Shown: piece after piece, positions 23,902 through 32,526 of the stretch
Position numbering within the stretch: the stretch's first letter is position 1
How the letters are laid out: the number at the start of each line of letters is the position of its first letter
NCBI GenBank assembly: GCA_964600285.1
Contig: CAZRIZ010000003.1
Coordinates: 1-44,244, forward strand
Direction: 5' to 3'
Length of the DNA stretch: 44,244 nt
Source: CAZRIZ01 sp964600285
GTDB lineage: Bacteria; Patescibacteriota; Saccharimonadia; Saccharimonadales; Saccharimonadaceae
The notes under the pieces: model-generated
Database searches by the model: none
What the model was told of the DNA's origin: nothing
The model's input: only the letters and a program-made list of their open reading frames with translations
Made by a program: the position numbers and the translations under genes

Positions 23902-24786
23902 CTACTCAACTTTCGGTTGAGTTTGACAAATCGGACAAAAATGAGTGCCTCGCCCAGCTACTCGGGTTTTTTCAATTACGTGCCCACAGTTTAGACACGG
24001 CTGACCATCACGGCGAAACACCCTAGCAAACTCAGCTAAATAGTTACCTTTTTCACCATTAGCATTAACATAATTTTTATAAGTCGAGCCACCGTTATTA
24101 ATACTAATCTGCAGAACAGTTTTAATCTCTTCTAGTAGCTTAGCCAACTTTTGATCATCAATATCACGCACTTTTGTAGCTGGATTTATACCCGCGCCCC
24201 ACAAGCTTTCATCAGCATAAATATTTCCCACGCCCGCTAGAGTTTCTTGGTTTAGAATCGCCGCCTTAATCGTTGTGTTTTGATGTCGACGCACTCTTGG
24301 GATAAATTCCTTACTCGTAAAAGATTCTTCCAGTGGCTCTGGACCAACTTTTTTCATAAATTCTAGTTCTTGAATTTGGTTTGTTGGTATAAGTTTCATC
24401 CAGCCAAACTTACGCTGGTCGTTAAAATAGAGTACTGAACCGTCCACAAATTCAATTTTTACTCTGGTGGAACGATCTGGCAAATTATTTACAAAGCTAT
24501 CATTAGGATGCCCGCCCGCCCAACGTTCATCACCTATGAACACTATCTGTCCGGTCATTTTTAAGTGGATTACCAGTGAATAGTCACTGTCCAAATCGAT
24601 CATCAAAACTTTAGCTCGACGACGAACATTAGTAACGCTAGACCCCAACAAAAAACTCTTAATATCACTTTCCGCATTGGGAAAGCTTCTCGGTGAATTG
24701 AGCACCTCAACCCGTTTAACCACCTGTCCAGGTAATATTCCAGCTAAACCGGTTCGAATAGATTCTACTTCTGGTAGTTCGGGCAC
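23902..24786 (-). CDS. mutM: Formamidopyrimidine-DNA glycosylase MutM (Fpg)
   Basis: Bifunctional glycosylase/AP lyase for 8-oxoguanine and formamidopyrimidines. The 294 aa start PELPEVE, with catalytic Pro1 and Glu2 after Met removal. NQETLAGVGNIYADESLW is the helix-two-turn-helix segment, and a C-terminal zinc finger carries CLNC and CPIC with GRGTHFC. Unlike UDG and DnaG in this window, its metal site is intact. The start is GTG, with AAAGGAGG 8 nt upstream. Confidence 0.96.
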   Translation of the reverse strand: MPELPEVESIRTGLAGILPGQVVKRVEVLNSPRSFPNAESDIKSFLLGSSVTNVRRRAKVLMIDLDSDYSLVIHLKMTGQIVFIGDERWAGGHPNDSFVNNLPDRSTRVKIEFVDGSVLYFNDQRKFGWMKLIPTNQIQELEFMKKVGPEPLEESFTSKEFIPRVRRHQNTTIKAAILNQETLAGVGNIYADESLWGAGINPATKVRDIDDQKLAKLLEEIKTVLQISINNGGSTYKNYVNANGEKGNYLAEFARVFRRDGQPCLNCGHVIEKTRVAGRGTHFCPICQTQPKVE

Positions 24787-24854
24787 CTAGATGCCTCCTT
24801 TCTTTACCGTCAAGGGTTAATGCTTTTGGTCCAACTCTGCGTAGCTCTCTGCGA

Positions 24855-25502
24855 TTAGGGAGCGATGAACAACGATCCTTGCTGTTTTCCTAAAGAAACC
24901 TTGTCAGCAAGCTCTTGATAATTAGGAATCTGCTTCAAGAACAAGCTACGTAGTTGTGGCTCGTTAGCCCCCAAAGAGCCTTTTGATCCGGAACAAGTTG
25001 AGGTCCAGACGTGATATTCTGATTCGCCATTTTTGTTAACATCAAATTCTGTCACGGAACCAGTCGCACAGATACCACGAACATTATCTGCCTCGCCCGT
25101 AAATGCCTTGGTCTGGCCAAGAGCCGCCTTATCAAGTGCATAAACGAATTCTTCATAAGCAGGCACATTGTTGTCTAGATTGATTGTGTCAATCGCCTCT
25201 GACAGATAGCCCTTATAAACGACCATCTTACGCACACTCGGTGAAATCGTGACTTGATAGCTACGAAAATCTTCATTAGCCACTATCTGACCGCGCACTG
25301 TCATTGTGACTGATCGATCGGCCGTGGTCGATAAGAGTAAGTCGCGCGCTGAAACCTGAGACGTCGTTTGCTTGTTGCCATCATCGTCACTACCAAAAAT
25401 TGCTCGACCGATTGAAACTAATACAAAAATAACGAAAACCACTACTAAAATAACTAATATTATCGGAAAAATCTTTGAAACTTTATTTTTATTCATACTC
25501 AT
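24855..25502 (-). CDS. Single-pass membrane protein of unknown function
   Basis: 215 aa: short Lys-rich N-terminus, a strongly hydrophobic helix at about 11-36 (IFPIILVILVVVFVIFVLVS), an Asp-rich linker, then a soluble domain probably outside the cell. Two cysteines (in RGICATG and TSTCSGS) are spaced so that a disulfide is likely. It lies between polA and mutM, but nothing in the sequence ties it to DNA repair. Its promoter is leaderless; a second ATG two codons on is an alternative start. Confidence 0.82.
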   Translation of the reverse strand: MSMNKNKVSKIFPIILVILVVVFVIFVLVSIGRAIFGSDDDGNKQTTSQVSARDLLLSTTADRSVTMTVRGQIVANEDFRSYQVTISPSVRKMVVYKGYLSEAIDTINLDNNVPAYEEFVYALDKAALGQTKAFTGEADNVRGICATGSVTEFDVNKNGESEYHVWTSTCSGSKGSLGANEPQLRSLFLKQIPNYQELADKVSLGKQQGSLFIAP

Positions 25503-25508
25503 ATATAA

Positions 25509-25537
25509 ATAATAAAATTAAACTAATAAAATTACAA
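25509..25537 (-). promoter_or_regulatory. Leaderless promoter after polA
   Basis: Minus strand TTGTAA (25532-25537), 17-bp spacer, TATTAT (25509-25514), then 6 nt to ATG, so transcription should begin at about the A of the start codon. No Shine-Dalgarno is present. It would drive the membrane-protein gene, mutM and holA. Confidence 0.7.
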
Positions 25538-25539
25538 GC

Positions 25540-28134
25540 TTACAAGCCCTGCCAGTTTTGACCAACTTGAATATCGACCGTAAATTTAACTGGCAATTCT
25601 GGGCAAACATTCGTCATAACTTCAGTTGCAATCTCTTTTACTCTGTCTTCATCGCCAGCTTTAACCTCAATTAAAATTGAGTCGTGAATCTGCAGTATCT
25701 GCCTAGCGCCAGCTACGTCGACTAATTTCTGCTCCAGTCTAATCATCGCCAACTTCATCAAATCAGCCGCTGTGCCTTGAATTGGCATATTGGCACTAGC
25801 TCGTTTAGCCGATTCGCGCACTTGAAAGTTACTTGATTTAATATCAGGAGTGGGTCGACGACGACCAAAATAGGTCTCAACGTAACCCAGATCCTCAGCC
25901 TGCCCCAAGGTTTTGTCCATAAAATCACGCAACTTATGTCGCAAGGCAAAGTAGCGCTCAATTAAATCTTTAGCTTCTTTAAACGTCAAGCCAGTGGTTT
26001 GCTGTAGATTACGTGGTCCCGCGCCATAAAGCACACTGAAATTAACAACTTTAGCGATACGTCGCTGCTCCTTCGTCACATCTTCCGCAGCTATACTAAA
26101 AATTTGCGCCGCCATCTCGGTATGAATATCTCTGTCGGTATTAAAAATATCAATCATATCTTGGTCGTCCGACAACGCAGCCGCCACCCTTAGCTCATCT
26201 TGAGCATAGTCTACGCTAACTAAGACATTGCCGTCACGTGCAATAAAACCTTTTCGTACTGCTTGGCCAAGTTCAGTTTTTACCGGTATGTTTTGCAAAT
26301 TTGGGTTTGCCGAAGATAGTCGTCCCGTTGCTGTCACGTCTTGATTAAAAGTAGTGTGTAAAATATCCTTGTCGTCGGTTTGTTTTGGTAGCGCATCGAC
26401 ATAAGTGCTTTTAATTTTACTAATCTCACGATACTCTTTAATTTTACCAATAACTTCGTGTTCACCTTGCAGTTTATCTAGTTCATTCTTACCCGTAGAA
26501 AAACCACTCTTTGTTTTTTTGATGCCCTTGGTCGGGAGATTCAGCACATTAAATAAAATGTCTGATAACTGAAGTGGCGAATTAAGATTAAAAACTTTTC
26601 CCACCAATTTATGAATTTCCGCTTCGAGCACTCCAAGTTCCTTCCCCAGTTTACTCGACAAACGAGCAAATTCTGCTTTATCGATTTTCACGCCACGCTT
26701 TTCCATCAAGAACAAAACCGGGATAAGCGGAAAATCAATTTCCTTGGCTACTTGAGCTAACTTCTTTAGATCTACAAACCTTTTAAGCTGCGACTTAAAC
26801 ATTGCCACCAATCTAGGCAAATCTGCCTCACCGACATTATTTAACTCTTGCCGTGGCGTTAGTGGATCAAGTAAGAACTCCGCTTGGTTAAGGTCGTAGA
26901 CCTGCTCTAATTTAAACGGCAAATCATCTAGTGCTTCAAATTTATACACGTCATCGAGTAGCTTCATATTTTTCTTATGATCAAAGCTAGCCACCAAACC
27001 CACCCTACGGAGGTCAAGCTTTTTAACAAGATTCATTGGCACAGACCAAGTTTGTTCAGTTTTAACTAAACATACGTATACCATATTTGATATGATTTCT
27101 AAGATAATCTTTTGCCCTTCAATCATCCGATTCAGCTGCTCTAGACTGCCGCTATCGATCTTTTCAGCCTTGCTTGTCGGTAAATTAGAGGCAGTTGCCG
27201 GTTCACTACCAAACAGGCCTAGCTGGTGACTGGTATTAGCAGAGGGTTGTTCAGGGAAGAGTCGACGAAAGCGAGCTTTTAACGACCTGAAGGACAATTT
27301 GTCGAGCGCCACGATAATATCGTCAATATCCGCATCCGCCAACCGACCTTTACTCAAGTCCATTTCTACCGGAGCGTCGTAATAAAGCCGCGCTAGTTCT
27401 TTACTCAAAAAAGCTGATTCTTTACCTGCAATTAACTTTTTAGCAAGAGCTGGTTTAATCGCTTCGATCTCAGATAAACTATCGTAAATTTGCTCCAGTG
27501 TATCATATTTTTGCAACAACTCTGTGGCAGTTTTAGGACCAATTCCTGGCACACCTGGTATATTATCGCTTGAATCACCTTGCAACGATTTCAAATCCAA
27601 GAACTGAGCCACCTTCAAGCCGTATTTTTTTTCAAAAGTTGCTGGGGTGTATTCTTCGATTTTAGTTAAGCCAGTTTTTAAAGCCCACATTTCCACGTTT
27701 GGAGATAAAAGTTGCAACATATCAAGATCTGAGCTAACTAGGTAGGCCTCGCAATCTGAGCGATTCTTAATTTGATTAGCTAATGTAGCAATTATATCAT
27801 CAGCCTCATAATTGTCGGTTTCTAAAAACGGTATACCAAACTCAGTCAGGATGTCCTTCAAGATAGGTATTTGCACATAAAAATCTTCTGGTGGCTTAGC
27901 GCGACCAGCCTTGTATTGTGGGTAGAGTTTACTCCTCTTTGAGGTGCTAGTACCTTTGATGTCCCAAGCTACATAAACATTATCTGGCTTGATCTGCTCA
28001 ATCACAGCCAATAAGATTGATATAAAGCCATAAACACCGCCAGTTGGCGTTCCGTCTGGTAAACTTAAGCCACCCATAGCATAATAGCCGCGGTAAAATA
28101 CACTCTTGCCGTCTATTATTGCTATTTTTTGCAT
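25540..28134 (-). CDS. polA: DNA polymerase I, proofreading domain degenerate
   Basis: Repair and Okazaki-fragment polymerase. The 864 aa contain the 5'-3' flap exonuclease (about 1-300; IAIIDGKSVFYRGYYAM, NYEADDIIATLA, GDSSDNIPGVPGIGPKTA). A middle domain lacks the DxE metal motif of active 3'-5' exonucleases. The Klenow polymerase has motif A VDYAQDELRVAAALSDD, O-helix RRIAKVVNFSVLYGAG and motif C QIHDSILIEV, where most family A enzymes have HDE. The catalytic aspartates are kept. It is 50 bp after rpoD. Confidence 0.97.
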   Translation of the reverse strand: MQKIAIIDGKSVFYRGYYAMGGLSLPDGTPTGGVYGFISILLAVIEQIKPDNVYVAWDIKGTSTSKRSKLYPQYKAGRAKPPEDFYVQIPILKDILTEFGIPFLETDNYEADDIIATLANQIKNRSDCEAYLVSSDLDMLQLLSPNVEMWALKTGLTKIEEYTPATFEKKYGLKVAQFLDLKSLQGDSSDNIPGVPGIGPKTATELLQKYDTLEQIYDSLSEIEAIKPALAKKLIAGKESAFLSKELARLYYDAPVEMDLSKGRLADADIDDIIVALDKLSFRSLKARFRRLFPEQPSANTSHQLGLFGSEPATASNLPTSKAEKIDSGSLEQLNRMIEGQKIILEIISNMVYVCLVKTEQTWSVPMNLVKKLDLRRVGLVASFDHKKNMKLLDDVYKFEALDDLPFKLEQVYDLNQAEFLLDPLTPRQELNNVGEADLPRLVAMFKSQLKRFVDLKKLAQVAKEIDFPLIPVLFLMEKRGVKIDKAEFARLSSKLGKELGVLEAEIHKLVGKVFNLNSPLQLSDILFNVLNLPTKGIKKTKSGFSTGKNELDKLQGEHEVIGKIKEYREISKIKSTYVDALPKQTDDKDILHTTFNQDVTATGRLSSANPNLQNIPVKTELGQAVRKGFIARDGNVLVSVDYAQDELRVAAALSDDQDMIDIFNTDRDIHTEMAAQIFSIAAEDVTKEQRRIAKVVNFSVLYGAGPRNLQQTTGLTFKEAKDLIERYFALRHKLRDFMDKTLGQAEDLGYVETYFGRRRPTPDIKSSNFQVRESAKRASANMPIQGTAADLMKLAMIRLEQKLVDVAGARQILQIHDSILIEVKAGDEDRVKEIATEVMTNVCPELPVKFTVDIQVGQNWQGL

Positions 28135-28184
28135 GATTTTATTGTAGATTAAAACTGGTTCAATAGCCAGTCAAATACCCTAGC

Positions 28185-29195
28185 TTAATCGATATACTCG
28201 TGTAGTTTTTTTGAGTCCTTGTGTTTGCGCAACTTGTTCAAGGCCTTGGCTTCAATCTGACGAATACGCTCGCGTGTTACAGCAAATTCTTGCCCAACTT
28301 CCTCAAGAGTGTGGCTCTTACCACCACCCAATCCGAAACGCATCTTAATAATCTTCTGCTCACGGTCAGATAGTGTACTTAAAATCTCAGCGATATGCTC
28401 ACGGAGTAATTCTGAAGTAGCTGATTCTTCTGGCGAAGTCGTGTCTTCATCCTCAATAAAATCACCCAAGACCGAGTCATCGTCATCACCCTCGCGACCA
28501 ACAGCCGCATCAAGAGAACTAATTTCTTGCTTGATTTTCATGATATGCTCAATCTTTTCAACTTCCATTTCCAGTTCTTCCGATAATTCGTCTAACGTTG
28601 GCTCACGATTGAGTTTCTGAGTCATTCGACGTTGGGTGCGCAAAAGCTTATTAATAGTCTCCACCATATGAACTGGAATACGAATTGTTCTCGCTTGGTC
28701 AGCGATAGCCCTGGTGATTGCCTGACGAATCCACCAAGTTGCATAAGTCGAAAACTTATAGCCTCTCTCTGGATCAAATTTCTCAACCGCTCGAAGCAAT
28801 CCAGTGTTACCCTCTTGAATCAAGTCTAGAAAATCCAATCCACGCCCGGTGTAACGTTTGGCGATCGAAACCACCAACCGCATATTGGCTTCAGCCATTT
28901 TATCTTTGGCTCGCTGACTACCCTCCACAACCTGCCTGGCCAAAGCTAGCTCTTCTTCGCCCGTTAAAAGTGGAATCTTACCGATTTCATGTAGATAAAG
29001 CCTGACCGAATCGTCAGCGATTTCGTCGATTAATTGATCGGGGCTGATTGATGTCCGAACAATATCTTCCAACTCACCATCAGACAGATCTTCAGCATCT
29101 GGTTCTTCTTCGTCCACCAAAGCTTCACCCTCTATAAACTCTTCTGGATCAGTGGCGACCTCGTCGAACTGTGGTTTTTTTGGTTTCCTGCTCAA
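28185..29195 (-). CDS. rpoD: Primary RNA polymerase sigma factor RpoD
   Basis: Group 1 sigma-70. The 336 aa lack a full region 1.1 and instead start with a short acidic stretch (about 10-60). Region 1.2 reads DSVRLYLHEIGKIPLL, region 2 reads ANMRLVVSIAKRYTGRGLDF and KFSTYATWWIRQAI, and region 4.2 is a helix-turn-helix (HTLEEVGQEFAVTRERIRQI). An acidic insert (GDDDDS, DEDTTSPEES) separates regions 3 and 4. The start is TTG, with AAGGAG upstream. It follows dnaG in the dnaG-rpoD macromolecular-synthesis order and should recognise the TTGnnn-17-TAnnnT promoters seen here. Confidence 0.97.
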   Translation of the reverse strand: MSRKPKKPQFDEVATDPEEFIEGEALVDEEEPDAEDLSDGELEDIVRTSISPDQLIDEIADDSVRLYLHEIGKIPLLTGEEELALARQVVEGSQRAKDKMAEANMRLVVSIAKRYTGRGLDFLDLIQEGNTGLLRAVEKFDPERGYKFSTYATWWIRQAITRAIADQARTIRIPVHMVETINKLLRTQRRMTQKLNREPTLDELSEELEMEVEKIEHIMKIKQEISSLDAAVGREGDDDDSVLGDFIEDEDTTSPEESATSELLREHIAEILSTLSDREQKIIKMRFGLGGGKSHTLEEVGQEFAVTRERIRQIEAKALNKLRKHKDSKKLHEYID

Positions 29196-29204
29196 AATAA
29201 CTCC

Positions 29205-30935
29205 TTATCCTTTTATTTGCTTGATTATCTTGGTTAATTTAGCCAATAGAGAAGCTGTTAAGGCCTCGTCACCCGTAGCCTCGGCTACACGTAAATCTTC
29301 CTCGATTTTTTGTTTTTGTTGTTTTTGATAATCTTTTTTGGTCTGCTCAATTAAGTGAGCCACTTGCTCTTTTATATCGCCAAGGCTCCAAGATTGGTAT
29401 TTTTCCTCGGCTCGTAACGAAATTACTCTAGCACGCTCAGAGCATTTTGGCAAGCTGTTGACATCAAGCGTCTTGAATTTATCAGGCTGATCAATTAAAA
29501 ATTTAGCTACCTCGCGGCGCTCATCGCCAACCCATAATTCACTGGGCAGTTGAGCCAGCATATGACGTACTTCTGCACTAATAAAAGCCATAGCCAATAA
29601 ATCATCTTGGTAGAGAAATTGATCTGGATCGGTTTCGCCAGTTTTTTTCAAACGCTTGGGCTTTATTTCATCTTGATTAATTTTGGTTTGCTCCAACAAC
29701 GCCTCAGCCGAGACGCCTAATTTTTCAGTAATCCTATCAACGTAAGCTTCACGCTCCACTGGATCGGACAACTCTTTAACAACAGCCATAATTTTACGAC
29801 CAAAATCACGCTTGCCTTGTGCCGAGCTTAAATCATAACTCTTGTCGTATTGAAGAATGAGCCAATCCACTGCTGGCAGAGCTTCATCAATCGCTAATTT
29901 CCAAAGTTTGACATCTTGGCCTATAAGCTCATCAGGGTCTTTAGCAGAATCTGGCATAGAAATAATTTTCAAGTCAATCGAAAAATCTTGCGCCAAAATA
30001 ATCGCTCGTTCAGTCGCTCTAATACCCGCCGAATCACCATCAAATGCCAGCCTAATATCACTGGTGAATCGCGCCAAAGCCTTCAAATGATAGACCGTCA
30101 AGGCCGTCCCAGCAGCCGCTACAACATGTTTTACTCCAGCTTGGTGAGACGATATAGCATCCATGTTGCCCTCTACTAACACAGCTTGGTTACTTTTACG
30201 AATCGCCTCTTTAGCTTGGGCTAAGGCAAAAACATGACGAGATTTATCATAAAGTAAGGTCGATGGTGTATTAAGGTATTTTGGAATCGAGTCAGCCTCT
30301 AGACCACGAGCTGTGTACCCAATAACTTGTCCGTTTTGGTCAGACAGGGGAATCATCATGCGACCACGGAATAGGTCACCACCATATTGATTGGTTAATC
30401 CAGCACGTTCAATTTCCTGTTTGCTAAAACCTTTTTTTAGTAAAAAACGCACCAAGGAGTCTTGCAAATTTGGGCTATAGCCAATTGCGAAGTCTTGTAA
30501 GGTAGTTTTGTTCAGCCTACGGTTCTTTACGGCGTACTCCATAGCGTGTTGGTTCTTACTCAAACAAAGCTGATAGAATTTTGTAGCCAACCGATACATT
30601 TTTTGCTCTTGTGCCTTGCGCTTAGCTATTTCTTGGCTGTTTTTTGAGCTATATTGCTTTAGTTCAACACCAGCCTTACGTGCCAAAAAGCGCATGGTTT
30701 CGGTAAAATCAAACCCCTCCATCTCCATGATAAAGCTAAAAACGTCGCCACCTTTACCCGACGAAAAGTCGTGCCAAATTTTTTTGTCTGGTGACACTAT
30801 GAAACTTGGGGTTTTTTCATTATTAAAAGGACTGAGCGCCTTAAAATTACGACCAGCCCGCTTCAGCTCAACATATTCTCCTACGACGTCTTCAATCGAC
30901 AAACGATCGCGAATTTCCTCTTTAGCGTCATCCAT
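29205..30935 (-). CDS. dnaG: DNA primase DnaG without zinc ligands
   Basis: Makes RNA primers at the fork. The 576 aa include the N-terminal CHC2 fold, the TOPRIM core (AVLVEGNMDAISSHQAG, LAFDGDSAGIRA) and a C-terminal helicase-binding region. The zinc-ribbon segment keeps its surroundings (GRNFKALSPFNNEKTPSF, then WHDFSSGKGGD), but every ligand is replaced: S35 and N38 where C and H are expected, D56 and S59 where the CxxC pair is expected. TOPRIM acidic residues are intact, so it should still be catalytic. It begins the replication block and has a -10 7 nt before its ATG. Confidence 0.96.
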   Translation of the reverse strand: MDDAKEEIRDRLSIEDVVGEYVELKRAGRNFKALSPFNNEKTPSFIVSPDKKIWHDFSSGKGGDVFSFIMEMEGFDFTETMRFLARKAGVELKQYSSKNSQEIAKRKAQEQKMYRLATKFYQLCLSKNQHAMEYAVKNRRLNKTTLQDFAIGYSPNLQDSLVRFLLKKGFSKQEIERAGLTNQYGGDLFRGRMMIPLSDQNGQVIGYTARGLEADSIPKYLNTPSTLLYDKSRHVFALAQAKEAIRKSNQAVLVEGNMDAISSHQAGVKHVVAAAGTALTVYHLKALARFTSDIRLAFDGDSAGIRATERAIILAQDFSIDLKIISMPDSAKDPDELIGQDVKLWKLAIDEALPAVDWLILQYDKSYDLSSAQGKRDFGRKIMAVVKELSDPVEREAYVDRITEKLGVSAEALLEQTKINQDEIKPKRLKKTGETDPDQFLYQDDLLAMAFISAEVRHMLAQLPSELWVGDERREVAKFLIDQPDKFKTLDVNSLPKCSERARVISLRAEEKYQSWSLGDIKEQVAHLIEQTKKDYQKQQKQKIEEDLRVAEATGDEALTASLLAKLTKIIKQIKG

Positions 30936-30942
30936 TAGAGTA

Positions 30943-30948
30943 AGTATA
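30943..30948 (-). promoter_or_regulatory. Near-leaderless -10 of dnaG
   Basis: Minus strand TATACT, 7 nt before the dnaG ATG, with no Shine-Dalgarno; the -35 is poor. Confidence 0.45.
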
Positions 30949-31002
30949 CAATACTTTATTCCTCTTTACTACTTGAGGTAATTATGCTTAAATAGATACA
31001 CT

Positions 31003-31599
31003 ATGGATGGGAACGGATCATACTCACAAGAATTTATTAGTCAGCTAAATAATACGCCTCGCTCTCCGGTACCAAAAAATAAGTTACTTTTCCTTATAGG
31101 TGGCGGTGTAGTTTTGCTGATTTTACTATTCACCGTCCTAGGCTCAGCTTTGACTAGTGGAAAAAGTAAAGTTGGTGTCTACCAAGTTCTATCGCTTACC
31201 CGCGAAATCGAAAGCCTATCGACAAATTATCATAAAAAATTAAGTAGCACTTCTCTGCGCGCCCTAAATAGTAGCATGATAGTTTACTTAGCCAACTTCA
31301 ACCGCGATATGACCACTTATTACACTGCCAATGTCAGCAAAGATCAAGCCAATAAAGACAAAAACACCAAGTACGCCGACTTATCAAACGTAGCGGCAGT
31401 ATTGGATCAAGCCGAACTTATCAACAACGTCGATCGTAATTATGTTATTCAGATAAATTACCAACTGACCATCACTCTAGGAAAACTTGAGCAACTACTA
31501 AAACTAGCCAAAAACCCAGCCTTACGACAGGTTATCGAGCAAAGTTTGACCGACCTTACAAGCGTACAAGAACAGTTCAAAAATCTAACGCTTGACTAG
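31003..31599 (+). CDS. Single-pass membrane protein of unknown function
   Basis: 198 aa: a polar cytoplasmic N-terminus (about 1-26), a hydrophobic helix at 28-50 (LLFLIGGGVVLLILLFTVLG), then a helical domain with many Leu and Ser residues (EIESLSTNYHKKLSSTSLRAL) that may form coiled coils. No family is recognised. It is divergent from dnaG. A weak extended -10 (TGCTTAAAT, hexamer 30988-30993) lies 9 nt before the ATG, and no ribosome site is seen. Its 3' end overlaps the convergent next gene by 23 bp. Confidence 0.8.
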   Translation: MDGNGSYSQEFISQLNNTPRSPVPKNKLLFLIGGGVVLLILLFTVLGSALTSGKSKVGVYQVLSLTREIESLSTNYHKKLSSTSLRALNSSMIVYLANFNRDMTTYYTANVSKDQANKDKNTKYADLSNVAAVLDQAELINNVDRNYVIQINYQLTITLGKLEQLLKLAKNPALRQVIEQSLTDLTSVQEQFKNLTLD

Positions 31600-31966
31600 C
31601 ATCCTCTTTAACTAGATTGTAAGACAGGCGAACTAAGTCAATAATTTCGGTCTCCGTTGGAGCGCCCGATCCAATAACCCTAATCCACTTGCGTGGATCC
31701 ATTAGTTTAGCTGGTAAGACAGACTCGTACTTGTCTCTTAGTAGCTTTGAAAGATTGCGATCACAAGATAGCTCCATCACCAACGGTCGTGAATTTAGTT
31801 TTATGATAGCAAAATTCAGCTCATTGATATTTTCTATCATAGAGCTATTCTCTTTTGGATCTAGACGAAAAATTAGATAGCCCTCGAGAGTCTCATCATC
31901 TCTGACAACACCCGAAAACCTAGCAATTTCTTGTTCAATCTTGGTTGTAAAATCTGATGATAGCAT
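31577..31966 (-). CDS. MmcQ/YjbR-like protein
   Basis: 129 aa with the CyaY-like alpha/beta layout of the MmcQ/YjbR family. A middle segment reads LVMELSCDRNLSKLLRDKY, followed by LPAKLMDPRKWIRVIGSG and a C-terminal ETEIIDLVRLSYNLVKE that matches the family's closing helix (xLIxxSYxLV). Members are small, often called DNA-binding on weak evidence, and no reaction is established. The call rests on the C-terminal half. Its ATG overlaps the orn stop by one base, so it is the last gene of argS-orn-yjbR. Confidence 0.65.
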   Translation of the reverse strand: MLSSDFTTKIEQEIARFSGVVRDDETLEGYLIFRLDPKENSSMIENINELNFAIIKLNSRPLVMELSCDRNLSKLLRDKYESVLPAKLMDPRKWIRVIGSGAPTETEIIDLVRLSYNLVKEDASQALDF

Positions 31967-32526
31967 TATTTTACCTCTATAAATTTCATAAAATATCTTA
32001 GTTCTTCAATACTTCCCCGAATGTCATCAAGCGCACGATGAGTTTCTGGCTTGGGAAATATTTTTTTATACCGAGCGTCAAATAAGACTTTGAAAGAACT
32101 GACATCAAGCATGCGATAGTGCAAATAACGCGCAAATTTTGGTAAATATTTGTCTATAAACTCTCGGTCCGCCCTAATTGTATTACCAGCTAAAATAATA
32201 TCGCCAGCTGGAGCCTTAATCTTGAACTGCTTCTGGACAAAGGCGATTAAACGCTCCTCGGCCACAGTTCGGCTGACACCTAACTTATTTTGCTCGAGCA
32301 AGGCGCGAGCCGTCTCGGCGTTATCACGCCAAAATTTAGTCTTAAACTTAAGTTTTAGAAGCGCGTCAGGCTGTTTGAAGACCAATTCCAAATCAGCTTT
32401 TTCTCCCATTTTCCAATCAGTCACAACCGCTGCCAACTCTAGAATCTTGTCAGAGCGAACATCCAAACCAGTCATTTCTAGGTCAATCCAGATAATTTTG
32501 TCGCTATTAATTTTTTTCTTGGCCAT
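31966..32526 (-). CDS. orn: Oligoribonuclease Orn
   Basis: DEDDh 3'-5' exoribonuclease that clears 2-5 nt RNAs. The 186 aa have IIWIDLEMTGLD (ExoI), AGNTIRADREFIDKYLP (ExoII) and ETHRALDDIRGSIEELR (ExoIII with the catalytic His). This is the classic Orn set and length. Its presence is notable because the NrnA-like DHH protein at 20441-22288 seems to have lost its catalytic residues. It is coupled to argS through an overlapping stop and start. Confidence 0.96.
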   Translation of the reverse strand: MAKKKINSDKIIWIDLEMTGLDVRSDKILELAAVVTDWKMGEKADLELVFKQPDALLKLKFKTKFWRDNAETARALLEQNKLGVSRTVAEERLIAFVQKQFKIKAPAGDIILAGNTIRADREFIDKYLPKFARYLHYRMLDVSSFKVLFDARYKKIFPKPETHRALDDIRGSIEELRYFMKFIEVK

